Shown here piece by piece: positions 23,017 to 35,199 of a DNA stretch of 64,000 nt. Origin of the DNA: Marchantia polymorpha subsp. ruderalis (lineage: Eukaryota; Streptophyta; Marchantiopsida; Marchantiales; Marchantiaceae); contig AP031353.1 in the NCBI GenBank assembly GCA_037833965.1, positions 5,830,501 to 5,894,500 on the forward strand, in the 5' to 3' direction. Each line of letters starts with the position of its first letter. Within the stretch, counting starts at the first letter, position 1. The position numbers were made by a program, and so were the translations under genes. Under the pieces are notes generated by a model, which ran no database searches, was not told the DNA's origin, and worked only from the letters and a program-made list of their open reading frames with translations.

Positions 23017-23192
23017 GAGTGAACTCCGAGTCGAACACCTGCAGTACTTTTGGGAGTGATAGTAGCTTGAGAATTCAAATTCCTCAATAGACGGTTAAGA
23101 ACGTGACAATTGGTACTCATTGTGTTGTTTCTGTCCTCGTGGGATCAGATCTTTACCAATATGTTCCATTTTGGTATTTATATGTCATTACA

Positions 23193-24745
23193 ACATTGCA
23201 ACGACTAGATCTCGATAAAGTTTTAACGCAAGGAGATTAATCGATAGATAGACAATGATTGCTCATATTTTAATTGTAATAGCAATTCACGAAAATTGAC
23301 ATAAACATCCAAATGAAAGATAGATAGATTTAATCTAACAAATGAAATTTTATTACTTAGTCAAACCAATCAATATTAACATGTACTCCAAAAAAAATCA
23401 TTAAAATCTAAATTTTGATTGAAGATAAAAAAAATAATGCTTACTCATAAGTTCTAGAAATATTTCAAATATTTTGCCATGTATATACTTGATAAATAGA
23501 CTTAGTTCATAACTAGCTTAACTTAGTCATGACTAAACTAATCACGGTCAACTTATTGATTAAAGTTAACTTTAACACATACATATGTATCTTACACATA
23601 ATCTATTCCATCCAACTAATAAAATAAATAAATGACCAAGTAATGTATTTTAGCTTGACTTTTAACTCTAAATCAAGTTAGAGTTGTTTTGACTTAATTA
23701 GAAGTCAAAATACATTTTTCATTCTCATTGATGGAGGTTTTTGGACTAATGAAAAATCTGTTGACATGTTTTTCAAGATTTTGTGTACTTTTGATAACCT
23801 ATTTGGAGCATTTAGAAAGAGATGTAATAGACTTGAGCTAAGCGTGATCTTTAAAATAAAGTACTTTAGAAAAGTAGAGATCATTTTATGAGATTTCAAA
23901 ATTAGAGAATGAAGTTAGCACCTAGTTGTGAATTTTGAGTAATTTCAAAGAGTGTTGTGAAAACTGGAAACATCACATACTACTATATCACTCATAGAAG
24001 TTGTATGTTGATATTCACAATGCTTTATTTTATGCTCTCAACTTTGATTTAGAATTATTATCACTTTGAGCTGCAAGATTTTCCAATTTTATATCCAAGG
24101 ATACTACATCATGCTTCTTTGCTTCTCATGTTGTTTCTCTGCATCAATAATCTCTTGCAAAGATCTATGTTTGTGGCAACTAGATTCAATCTCACTGTGC
24201 ATAGTTCCTGTTTCAAAATATAAATAATCTTTTTTCTAAATCTTACTCTATTTTATCATGTATAATTTGCTCAAAAATGCTATCATTTGCTTTGCTGAAT
24301 CATTTTAGAGCACATGATAGCTTAAGAGATTTCTCAATAAAATAAAATATAGAAGGTTATCCTTCATGATTATATTCTCTTTCTCATCTAGTCAAATGAC
24401 ATATAAATTCCTGATTATTCTAAGCCAAATCTGATTTGTTTACTTTGTGATTGAGTGCTAAAGCTTTAGTTGCAACTCATGGAGTTTCATTTTTTGCTTT
24501 TTTGCATGATTCTTGGCAAACATCACATCATGTCATCACCAAGCATTTCTTTCTTATTCTTTGTTCTTAAAATTTCACAAAATTACAATTAATTGTCTTA
24601 ATAAACGGATGAATTCTTTTTCTAAGAGTTTTGCATTCACCTGGCATAATCATCATTCCTCGGCATGACTTGGCTTTCACACTTTTCCTCAACACTTCAT
24701 CCTTGCATAGTATTTTGCTATACAGTCAATGAGTTCATTGGCAAG
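23193..24745. other. AT-rich spacer, nothing recognised
   Basis: About 1.5 kb of A+T-rich sequence between the D L unit and the MULE relic. I found no coding motif, RNA gene or clear repeat. Confidence 0.5.
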
Positions 24746-26766
24746 AATATTGATAGGTTACATCCCCCTTACTGCGTACACACCCCCCCCCCCCTCCGCG
24801 CGACGAAAAACAAAAAAATGCGACACTTTGCAACTAGCAGCGAACTCATGGGCTTATTTTTGCGCTAGATCCTTTGCGTGCACATTTTTCCAGAGGAACT
24901 TAACTGTCTTGCGCTGACCCATGTGCTTGCACAGGATTGTGCGTCAGTGTCACAAGCTCAAAAGCACTTGAATCACTGCGTGTTGAGTTGTTGGCTTTGA
25001 TGCGCTTCCTCAGAGATTCTTTTAGATGTCCATGCCCTTGTTTAATGTGAATTGGATCTTGCACAAGTTCTAAAGGTTGTTTTTGTGAAAGCCAAACAAA
25101 TGTGGCGTGTAGGATTCGCTACTAGTGCGGTGAAAGCTGATCATGGCAACCTTGAATTTGCTGGAACGTCTCCAAAAGCTACAATAATGGTTTGTTCTCA
25201 ATGCCCTCCACATCCAACAGTATCAACAGCTGAATCTCATATGGCTTGTCAAGCCACCAATCAACAAAAAAGTTCGCCATTGAGACCCTTTTCGTTGATG
25301 CTAAAATGTCACAGATACGATTAGCACACGGTAGGCCCATTATTTTGATAAACACATTGGCACATTGAATAGCAATGTTTTCAAATTGTCATGCCTTCTG
25401 CAGTTGATCCTCGACAAGCTTTACTGCATGGTGTGAGACTTTCCGGCATAGATCTTCCCAAATATCAGTATATTGTGAGACCAGCGTATTTGCACGATCA
25501 TAGGCAATTTGAAGCCAGATCACAGTCTCCTGTTGAGAGACTGACAACATGATAGATATCGGTAAGATCGTCAGACGAATCAGTGATTCATGTTTTCAAG
25601 GCGTCGTGCTTGCCCTCGGCGTGGAAAGTGACAATGTTATCATATGACAATGATCTTTTGTTCAGGCAAGAATAAACAGCTCCTTGTGAGGAAGCCAGGT
25701 TGCGTAAATGTTATTGCATGCCTGTTGTTAATGCTTGGCGAGCATAGTTGTCCAATTGGCGTTGAACGACTCGATATCAGCTGATTCACACAATTGGAAA
25801 AACTCAAGCTCAAATTTCTCCGATTCCTCCAACCCTAAATACTTTTGGCATCTAGCAAGCACATTCTTCTGGATGTGCCAGACACAGAAGATTATGAACA
25901 CCCGGAAATGTTACGCGAATGGCCAACATTAACGCCAATTTGCGATCCGTCACAATGACCCCGTGACGTTGTTCCCCTGCAAAAATGCCGGCAAATTGCT
26001 CCAGCGTCCAGATGTAATCGGCTTTGACCTCGGATGAAAGAAAGAAAATGGCAACAGAATACAATTCGTTGGTAGATGACATGCCGACAATGTGAAATAT
26101 TGGCATTTTGAACCTGTTTGACTTGTATGTGCAATATATGTGCATCATATGCGAAAACTCATTGGCAAACTTGACACATTGATGTGAAGCAAAGAAGAGG
26201 CGCGTTACGTGGCCTCCGTTGTTCCGATCATGGGCATGACAAATATTCTTTGTGTGGAGCTCATCAAGGAGCATTTTGATGGGAGTTTTTCCGGCCAATA
26301 CTTCATTATGAATTGTTGCTTTGGCTTTGTAAAAGTCTCGTGAAATGAGGACGCAGGAAGAATCGTTTTGGCAGATGGAAGCCAAAATCACTTTTGGTGA
26401 TGCCTCTGCTTTTGACAATGTGTGGATGCTTGCCTTCTGAAGGGCGTTCAGCTTTTGAGCAGTTGGATAGGCGGAAAGGTTGCCAACAACGTTGTGATTC
26501 TTGTGCTCCCCTTGCACAACAGAAACACGCCATTCGTAGAGCACATCGACGGCTGGCGCTATTACTTCACAACATTGTAGTGTCACTGAGAATGGACAAC
26601 CAGAGATTCTGGAAGAGCACTTGCGCTTGCAATTGTCATCTGTGAGGTCCTTGCGCTTGTTCTTGTACTCGTCATCGTGTGCACATGCAAGCAAGACTTT
26701 GCGTGTATTGCCGGTCTTGCTCTTCTTAGAGCGAGCGCGGGTGGGGGTGTGTACCTATCAATTCTC
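24746..26766 (-). mobile_element. Mutator-like element relic with candidate inverted termini
   Basis: The transposase pseudogene is flanked by an imperfect inverted repeat: the left side has TTGATAGGT followed by ACATCCCCC (24750-24768), and the right side read in reverse has TTGATAGGTACACACCCCC (about 26744-26762). A second GTACACACCCCC run at 24776 suggests a duplicated left end. I found no matching 9-11-bp target duplication, so the termini are tentative. The 12-C run at the left end is a possible assembly trouble spot. Confidence 0.5.
25040..26760 (-). pseudogene. MULE/FAR1-type transposase pseudogene
   Basis: This encoded a Mutator-like transposase, which cuts and inserts DNA in the nucleus. 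Reading on minus from 26760: a basic start with SKKSKTGNTRK; a Cys-rich segment with RKCSSRISGCPFSV, like the FAR1-type DNA-binding domain; a MULE catalytic core with NEFSHMMHIYCTYKSN, FHIVGMSSTNELYSVAIFF and VIVTDRKLALM. The frame is open from 26694 to about 25890. It then needs a one-base shift to continue as WHIQKNVLARCQKYLG and ADIESFNANWTTMLAKH, and later shifts give a SWIM-like GLPCANRICDIL near 25320. The HIxKNxxAxCxKxF block after the core is diagnostic of MULE transposases. Full-length relatives are usually 600-800 residues, so most of the gene is present but dead. Confidence 0.82.
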
Positions 26767-28630
26767 TAGTTAATCGTTAATATCTCTCCCACCTTAAGCA
26801 TTCTAGACCATTATGATTTTATGAATTTTAAGTATCTCGTTTGAATAAAATTTTAATATTAATCTTAATTTGCAATAATAGAATAAAATACAGTTTGACT
26901 TTTTGAATTTTGATAGCAAGTGATTTTCAATACATATTTTCTAGTAGATTTATCAGTATTTGGAAAAAATAATTAATCATCTCCCTTCTTCTTTATCATA
27001 AAGATGTATCTCATAAACTAAGACTTCTAAGAAAATATTCACAAATAAATCAATTGTACACATAATGTAAATTCAATTGAAAAATTTGTTGTATATCTAG
27101 ATCAGTTGTGGTCAAGTCATATCTTTGACAATTTTACAATATTTGAAATTATCCAAGATCAGTCTGTATGGAATTCATATTATTTTATACCAATAATATT
27201 TAAATTGTTTAATAAAATCGCTGATGAGGTCTTTCTGCAAAGACAGACAACTTTCCAAGCAGGGAAAACGGTTTTTTCTACAAACTGCTTCCAAGAACTA
27301 AAACTGTTAGCACCAACAGAAGAGATCTTATTCTTTGCATCTCAAAAGGGCAGTTACAGCGTTTTAATACCAGTTATCCTCCTCCGCTCTATCCAAGGAA
27401 AGAAATTAATATTCTAAAGTATAATAAGTGGAAGTTACCATAAATTGCCGTCCTAGTATCTAATACACTACCTCCAACAATTACTTGCAAATGCTCGAGG
27501 CTATACACAGTTTCAGAGTACAGACTCGAGCTATGAAATCTAAGGAGAGCGTAAGCAAATAGCGCAAGGACTCAGATTCCTGAAATGAAAATTTGAAGCC
27601 GTCACCGATTGCAGGTTTGTTTCACCCAATAAAACCGATAAAAAACGGTTGTATGCAGGACCTCTGCCATCCATCACATGCAACGAACAACCACCGTCGT
27701 TAAAACTTCTTCAACATTATTCAATTAGTGTAGCCTTCTCGCATGCAGTAGAACGTGATTGCAGGTGATTGCAAACTTTGCTCAGAATCACAACAAAATA
27801 ATACAAGGGTAAAATATCACGAAGATTGTCTAGAATTGAAGTTCAAGAGTTTTGTTTTACCGGTACTGCAGTAGATACGTGTTAGTTCCACATATGCCCG
27901 TGGCAGTAGTGAAAACACCCTAATCATGAAGGAATAGAAAGTATACAGTGTTCCACAATCACGTTCATTATTCTCGATCTATACTATTAAACTGAGAATG
28001 GAATGAAATTAACCCTATCCAACTTGATGAGTTTTTCCACTATTGTTTTTGAACCCAATCTTCAACGAGATGCTATTCTTTTGCTACTCTCCTATCTTAC
28101 CGAGCCTTGCAAAATTATTCTCGAATACTTACTGCTTGTAAGCTCCATAAGAATTTGCATTAGCAGGTAGAAATTGAAAGTTTACTGGTGGAGGTGCTGT
28201 ACGCAAAGATCCCTTATGTTAACGTAAAATATATCACCATATTCTAGAAGGGGTTAATAATACAGCTACAGTAATGGTTGCTCAGCATCTCCAGAGGCTC
28301 TAAAGTCGTTACATCTTTATGATCCACCCTTTCCATAGATTGAAGTGAAGCTACTCTAGTGTCTTCAAGCGGTTTCGAGGTCATTTCCTGTAGTAGCAAA
28401 GGCGTTCATCGAATGAAAGGTAAACTCGATGAGCAGTTTGTGGTGAGAACTGTCGGTTCAATTTGGCTCCTCAGTGGATGCTCACAACAATAGCTTCATT
28501 GGTCGATATACGCCAGAAGCTAACAACCTGCTTATTCTTCACGAAGAGGTATGATATGATGAATGATGTTAGAACTTTCATGTTCATTCTCCTTATTACA
28601 AAAATATGCAAACACAAATGAACATGAAGA

Positions 28631-28698
28631 CTTGCCTCCTCTTGGGAGCAGCGCTCTTGGGAGGAAGAGCAACGAACGATTGAGAAAGAGGAGGCAAG
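28631..28698. other. Nested fold-back sequence
   Basis: CTTGCCTCCTCTT (28631-28643) and AAGAGGAGGCAAG (28686-28698) form a 13-bp perfect outer stem. An inner GCTCTT/AAGAGC stem with loop GGGAGG lies inside it. It is too short for a standard plant pre-miRNA stem, but its order is striking in non-coding DNA. Confidence 0.6.
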
Positions 28699-31600
28699 TA
28701 TGGAAACCTTCCTACCCTGCTAATTTTGGGTTGTAGTAGTTGTGATTCTTCACTCAATAGAGACATGAATGACGTTTCTCAACTATTTCTTTCACTGATG
28801 GGATCAGTTAAGGAAGATCTTGTCTATCCTGATCACAACGAGTTAAGTGATAGTCCGTGCACATTTATCGCCACACAACATATAAAGCTTTCACATCAAA
28901 CCTCACATAGACTATAATACATCTCCATATTGTATCACTGTGACATCAGATATATTTCACACCTCAATGGGTGACAGCGATCCTCCAATTACTAGTGTAA
29001 CCATTAATGATTAGTGGTTTTTCTCATAAGCCACATTAGTATATCTTAAACTGAATTATATAAAGACTAAAGAGACTTGAATAAAGGTTCAATCTTTACT
29101 CCATGGAACTTAGGATCTTAAAAGGGGCATATGGTTTGTATGTTAACGAATGTAATATTGAATGTCTATCATGGTATGTCCGCAAACAACTAACTAGTGG
29201 TGCCATGACATAAGTTGTGACATGTTACATGACTCATGATTACTTGTTCCAATTTATTTAGAAATAATATGTATGCATGCATACACAGTCCTGAGTTTAT
29301 GTTTGTACAGTTTTGGGGAAGAACAAATGAATAACTGAGGTTGCATGAAAGTGAGGAGACTGAAGTTTTGAATACATTCCTAAAGGTGTTTAGATCCTCG
29401 CCAATTAACAGTTCGTTGGTGAGGATCAAATAATGCATGCTTCACTCCATAAAGTGATTGATGAAGACCTAAGAAGATTTTACAGAAATTTTTATTGCAA
29501 GAACTAGGGCAGTGTTATTTGGAACACTGCCTATCAAAACAATTCTTCCACTCGTCGCACATAGAAATGACAATGACATGCTCCACTACGTTATTCTCAT
29601 CATGAGACGTTATTTGAATTACCCGTTCTTTGTTAGCAATAGAGAGGAAATATCAAATGATTTTTTACTTCGTCAGCGTTTACAAACATATCCCACTTTG
29701 TCCTTTGAACGTATGAATACCCTTCATGAAGATACTAAAAGCAATTTACTCCCATCCTTTCTGTTATTTACCTTCTCACAATTGTTAAAACTCCATCTTA
29801 TTGTAATTCAGGAACAAAGAGATGAAGGCTCTGAGTTTCAGACTCGTCAAATAAACTAGCAATAAATCAGAATCCTCGTAAAATTTTCATGGCTTCAAGT
29901 GCTTTTCAGAATTTTCTATGTGGTACATATCATCCAAATGAAATCATTAATATGGGACAAAACGGTTTTCATGAAGTCTAATAGCTGTAATGTATAGTCA
30001 TCACAAAACATATGCCAAGTGGCTTTTCAGTCACAGGTGCTTGGATGTTGATATAGTATCCTGAATTATCAGCTTTGTTTATGTAGCTGCCTACAAGTTC
30101 TGTTTTTAACTAATTATGGTTTTGATTTACTTTTGAAAACGGGAGACTTGAAATTACATGTTATAAACTAACACCAACGCACGGTTATACTCCCGTAAAC
30201 AGTCAGTGCGACGGGTGGAGTGATTGCAACTCTAGCGAAAGGGAATATTTCAAATTATATGGAGGTAGACCCATGCGTAGGACGACAACGATCTATGGCC
30301 AGATATCCATGATTGCAGCAGGTCGCTACATTGTTGTTGTCTGATGAACATTACTGACTTGTATGACAATGCCAGTGAGTGGATATAGGAGTCAAGCTAC
30401 CAACTTCCCTCATTATTAAACAGCTCAATCCTTCTGTTTAGCTCAACTACCTAAAAGAGCTAAGATTTGACAGCAGAAGAACTGAAAACTTACAAGTGCA
30501 GCATGTCATTCAGCTATCGACTGATCTCATGCTCTTACACTACCTCTGAAAGAATATTTGAAGTCTGCAGTTGGGGCTTGGAGATACACCACAGTCTGAA
30601 TCCCTGGAGCTCGCTTTTAGATGTGCCACCTTTGCTGCATTACCCAGCGATTGGATATAGAACCTCGAGTTTGAAGGAACTGGACAGAGCAGAAGAGCAC
30701 ACAATCACGAGTCAGGGCAACTGACTCAACGACTGAAAAGTTGGATTCAGGTGGTCCATCACGACCAGTATAAAATTTGCTCAATCTGGACACTGAATCA
30801 AATCTCCCCAGCCCTACCTATCTCTTTCCATTGAAACTCCTCGGGCTCATTCTTCAATAATTACCATGATTGATGCAAATTTACATCTTCCCCTCCCTTC
30901 AACATTCTCCTCTGATTGATGAGCATGTTTTTTAAGGAATCTGAAGTGGACTGTAATGAGCTTTACCGTTGACTAGCATCTGGATTCTGGATGGCCATTG
31001 CAATCCCTCTGTGTTGGATATATTGCAATTCTTGCCTCTAAGCATTTCGAAATTTGGAAATGCAGTGAAATCAATAAGAGAAGCTTAAATATTGCACTTA
31101 AGCTGTTAATCATCTTTCTTCGAAGAATTTGATAAAGCTACTCATTGTTAAAATCTTTCTGAAGGCGAACTTTGCATCTATTGTACTTTCAAATTCGTTT
31201 GATTTCTTCAAGATACATCTAGTATTTGTTGTAAATATATAGAAGAAACGCATGACATACTTCAGACTCCTTCATTCAGTTTGTCATTCAATTTTAAAAA
31301 AATGAATTAGCTCGAACGCTGTTAAGCAAAGATACTGGGTTGATTTTTAAATGATGAATCCTTGTAACTATCCATTCTCAGAGATCCCTGAACCGAAAAC
31401 TTTTCTGTTTCGAAAACTTGTCACGAACCAGACCATAACGAAATCTGCTCAAATGAGAAATCATACTCTCTTGCAGAAACACGGAACTGTATAATCACGT
31501 CCTATCCACAATCACCCCCCGTAATACATGGCCTAATTCCGCTATTATAAGACAGTACGTAGAAGTACTGGAAGTGAAAATTGAAGAACGATGTTTACAC

Positions 31601-31812
31601 TTTATTGAACCCCATATCATCCTTCGTTGAGCATTGTGCTGTTGGCGTCCAAGTTAAAATTCTCCCAAGCGTTCTCCGATCAAACACTTTGAGCTGGATC
31701 TTTGTACTCCAAACATTCAGAAGTTCAGTCCTCGAGTGTGGAAAAACGATAAACCACATTCTAGATCGCCTACAGGTGTCTACGCATGACCACACTGAAC
31801 AAGGTGTAAAGG

Positions 31813-31845
31813 GAACCGTTTATGCTTTAAAGCAATAAACGGTTC
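31813..31845. other. Near-perfect palindrome
   Basis: GAACCGTTTATGCTTT is followed directly by AAAGCA, one extra A and ATAAACGGTTC, giving 16-bp arms with a single bulged base and no loop. It could be a cruciform or small transposon terminus. No neighbouring gene explains it. Confidence 0.7.
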
Positions 31846-34230
31846 GATCGTTGAAGCGTTTCGCCTTTCTCCATTATGAGAGTGATTCCATTTTTACTTG
31901 CCGCTCAAATCAAATCTGCTTTATTGCTGATTTTTACGACCGATGCTGCAGAACTGTCAAGATGAAATGAACCTCGCAAGCTGCATTCATTTCTTTGCAG
32001 TTCCTAGTACTGCAAATTGCTTAAATTGGCAAGTACCTACCTAGGATACTTGCTCTCGACACTGTCTGGACATACTGCTACCAATAGCAAATGAACCTGC
32101 TGTTAGGATTGCCTTAAAAGGAGATTTTAAGTCCAAACTTCAAGGATGCAAAGCTTTTAAATCAACGAGGTTGACTACTGTGACTCAGTCGTACCAAAGT
32201 AACTGGTACGGAAGTGAGTGTGGAGCTCTCCCCAGGACTGGTCTTCTTTTCTGAGGGCGTTGGAGTCTTTGCAAAGCTCACCATTTGTGGTAGATCTTGA
32301 AAGTATCGTGCGGTAGGGGTTTTCAACTCGTGTATCCACTATACCTCTCAAAATCACTGCCAGTTGCTTCATGTTGGATGCCTTCAGATATAATCCCTTC
32401 ACTGTTCTTTGAATTTCACTGATTTCAAGTGTGCTCGATGAACATAAACTGTGTGTGTGTGTCATTCTAGTTGTGTCTTACAAAATTGAAACTAGCTCAA
32501 ATGAGAGCAATGAAGAAAAACCCAAGGCTGCTTCAAACTAATTATTTCATGGCGTGGGTTCGACTGACAAGTTTATGAAGAGTGTGTCAGAGACCGAGAG
32601 ATTGTAACACCTGAAATGCCGATGTTAAACTTCCTCGACAACAATGAAGTAAACTCGCTCATCGGCTTTCGATTCACATTCCTCGTCATCCTCTCGGGAG
32701 TTTGATCCAAATTCAAGGGTTTAAATTTTGAATCTTCGTGTATTTTCAGCTCGTTTTTTACGTTCACCGTTGTGAAACAGTCTCGAAATAGAGATAATCG
32801 AACGGTCAAACAAATTTTGGCCTCCCGGTTACGAATATAGATCATTGCAACATGCAGTTGCTTCTCAAAGAGTATATGTAGTGAAGAGATCATTTTTTTT
32901 CTCCGAGGTATGATTAAATTTCTCCTTTTTTCCCATTTGCAGATGAATTGTAACTTATCAATTATTCTTCAATTTGTTTCTTGTTGATATTCAAGCTTTA
33001 TTTTTATTTTCTTCATTTTCTTCATCACTATTAACAAGTATAGTTTTTTCTCAATTATTTATGCGTGTTTAATATGTACTTTATTTTTAGATTCTATCTT
33101 TTCCCACTTCTCTCCCTTTTCCTATTCTATAATTTTTTTTACCAAAGTAATATTACAAACGATAATATTTTCTTCGTTTGCATGCTGGATAAACTGTTCA
33201 AGAAATTGGTTTGACCACGGAGATTTTCTCAATACATCTTTACGACCTCCTCTTTAGAAGCGGTGACGAAGAAAATGTACCCTCTCCTTTGGAATGTACA
33301 GCGTACAGCAATCCGAAGTGAACACTAGTCCTGCACAACGGTGCATGAATTTTGAGGCATAGACAGTCGTGCATACAACCGTTACATATTTTTGAGGATG
33401 AAGGTAGTATAATGACTCATGTGTTTCAATTCATAAGTTCAATTTCGAAAGATTTACAGTTGGCCTACACTTCTATCCAACGACAATTGCTGTATGAGCT
33501 AATGCCCAACCTGCATTCGTTGTATTCAGCTCATAGCCAACCTAAGGTCACATCAAGCGGACGTACAAGGCCAGTCGGTAGGAAAAGCCTGAGTTCTACA
33601 ATTGAGTACTATGACGTCGTTCCTCTCATCTTCAAAGTACGCGCCTGTGAAAAGAGATGCACTCCCCGCTTAAAGCCAGATTTGATCGAGATACAGCCGT
33701 TTGGGAGCGGTAACGCTGAGAAAGGTCGTTACAAGTGCATGTAACAAAGACCTGCAGCTGCATACCAAGCGGCTCGTGACTACGGAAAGTTAATTCACTG
33801 AGAGTACTCAGATTGTACGACCACCGGGAAACCGCTGTACCTGTGACAATGGCAATCTTCGCATCGCCTTCGTTTCCTATCCACATGGGACAATTGGTCA
33901 CTCCTCTTCAGACTTGCCATCTGCATTCAGGTATGCAACACAGATCTGTGCAGGTGACACTACATCAGGGCAGAAGTCCAAAAAGAAAACACTCGTACTT
34001 CTACCATTTCCAAGGAATTAAATCAAAGCGCACACCTCGATTTGTGGTAGTAGTGTCAGGTGCAAGCCTTGCGCTCATGCGGTTTACTGACCGAGTTCTA
34101 CAAACCTTCCAAATGCACGAATTTCAGTGCTATATTACGAAGTTAATCTCATGATGTTGGTACAATGAGAGACGCCTCCAGTCTCCAATCGTTGGTGTGA
34201 GATGGAAATCTCAAGAAACTTTACATAAAA

Positions 34231-34338
34231 GGCGGCAGTCGAAGAGAGAGGGTACAGCCCGTGTGTCGACTGATGTCATGCGCACAAGGGAGAGCCACAA
34301 GTGACAAGGGGCTGTACTCTCTCTCTTCTGCTGCCATC
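34231..34338 (-). ncRNA. MIR529: MIR529 hairpin 1 (miR529, UACAGCCC form)
   Basis: Read on the minus strand, the 5' arm at 34329-34309 is a 21-nt sequence that begins AGAAGAGAGAGAG and ends ACAGCCC with U at position 14, matching miR529 as known from grasses and mosses. The 3' arm (34258-34238) begins GCUGUACCCUCUCUC, matching the known miR529-3p. The arms 34234-34260 and 34309-34335 pair over 27 nt with only three non-Watson-Crick positions, across a 48-nt loop, as expected for a plant pre-miRNA. miR529, related to miR156, guides AGO1 cleavage of SBP-box (SPL) transcripts that control developmental and reproductive phase change. Hairpin 2 lies 90 nt upstream on the same strand. The SPL target itself is not in the window. 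Confidence 0.9.
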
Positions 34339-34422
34339 ATTCATGTGCGTACGCGATGAACTATTCTGCTGTCTATCGTCACAGATCAAGCAGCTGCTGG
34401 AACCGAGCAGAAGATCACGGAT

Positions 34423-34512
34423 GCCGGCAGTGGAAGAGAGAGGGCACAGCCAAGCAGGACCAGTCAGTGGTCGTGAACACAGGGCTGTGCTCTCTCTCTT
34501 CTTCTTCCACCA
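34423..34512 (-). ncRNA. MIR529: MIR529 hairpin 2 (miR529, CACAGCCC form)
   Basis: On the minus strand the 5' arm at 34502-34482 is a 21-mer beginning AGAAGAGAGAGAG and ending ACAGCCC, identical to hairpin 1 except for C at position 14. The 3' arm (34450-34430) begins GCUGUGCCCUCUCUC: the star strand carries the compensating change (UGUG for UGUA), so pairing is kept. The loop is about 30 nt. Flanking bases (GAATGGTGGAAGAAG here, GAATGATGGCAGCAG in hairpin 1) show the two hairpins arose by tandem duplication. This hairpin is first in the direction of transcription. The compensating change between arms is strong evidence for a selected hairpin, not chance GA/CT repeat sequence. Confidence 0.9.
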
Positions 34513-35056
34513 TTCGTAAATATGTCTTCGGGTCGTTGCAGTCGATGGGGTGTAACAGACATGCATCAGCCGTGGTAATTGAGATCGCAGTAGCAACACG
34601 GGCAACCTGATCGTTCTGCGTGATCAAATCGCTGCGTGGTGCAATGATGGTGCAACTGTAAAACGACAAGACTACAATGGGATGAATCAGATACAGCAGC
34701 GGAAGAGCCTCAATGACGGGAGAGTAGCGGCAGGATGACCAGGTCGACGGGGACAATTCGTGGATGAGAAAGATGAGGTGAGGTGAGGTGAGACTACTTT
34801 TAAGCTCGGGAGGGAGCTTGAGCATGAGAAGGATGAGTGAAGAAGATAGATGGGGAGCTGAGGGAGCTGGCAAGTACACCACCTCAGATGAAACGACAGG
34901 CATCGCTATTACGTCAACCAGAGATGACTGCTGACTGCAGAGACGCTTGGTATCATCATCCTCTCGAAATGTGCGAGCAGACGTAGGGAGGGAGGGACCA
35001 CACTATCAGATTGAAGACGCAGATTGAGTCGGTATGGTATGGGGAGCGAGAGTGGA

Positions 35057-35063
35057 TTTTATA
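35057..35063 (-). promoter_or_regulatory. TATA box of putative pri-MIR529 promoter
   Basis: TATAAAA on the minus strand in a G+C-rich context (CTGCCTATAAAATCCACTC), about 555 bp upstream of hairpin 2. A transcription start about 30 bp downstream, near 35030, is predicted. Orientation and distance suit a plant pri-miRNA gene. No transcript evidence is available here. Confidence 0.5.
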
Positions 35064-35199
35064 GGCAGGACGAGCGCTTAACAGAAGAATAGAGCAACCG
35101 AGAAGTGGGCGTGCGGGGCCGTCCCTTGCGGCGGCGTGTGTGCCATATTGCAGCAAACGCCAGCTCTCGCTTCTGCACTCCATATATCTCTCTGCTCCG

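Larger units (their letters stand above)
22640..23192 (+). repeat. L unit of element D
   Basis: Follows the D coding sequence in the same orientation. Blocks in order are GGAATAAAGTAG (polyadenylation-like), the stem-loop CCAAGGC/GCCTTGG, TTCTCTGCGCGTTTTGTG, TTTCCCCCCTTGAATC, TTTCAGGTGTG (expanded to a microsatellite), TTGAGAATTCAAATTC, ACGTGACAATTGGTACTC and the terminal TGTCATTACA at 23192. The sequence after that is unrelated to the other copies, which defines the end. Confidence 0.65.
26767..34230. other. 7.5 kb without a recognised gene
   Basis: Composition is less AT-rich than the transposon graveyards, and several open frames of 60-115 codons occur on both strands (for example 27106-27417, 29512-29859, 33352-33744), but none shows a recognisable domain or codon pattern. 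Two local fold-back sequences are listed separately. The right part (below 34230) may be the downstream portion of the minus-strand pri-miRNA. Spliced genes with short exons cannot be excluded by eye. Confidence 0.4.

Noticed and set aside
22836..23120. Open frames through the GT/GC tract
   Set aside because: Val-Cys and Ala-Arg repeats are translations of the microsatellite in non-coding L-unit sequence.
32340..32455. Possible minus-strand exon reading LEISEIQRTVKGLYLKASNM
   Set aside because: It has a plausible donor but no in-phase partner exons could be found; too short to support.
34276..34903. Open frames of 109 and 162 codons across the miRNA hairpins
   Set aside because: They are translations of the GA/CT-rich hairpin arms; repeated KKRESTAL/SRRERVQPL segments simply reflect the duplicated miR529 sequence.
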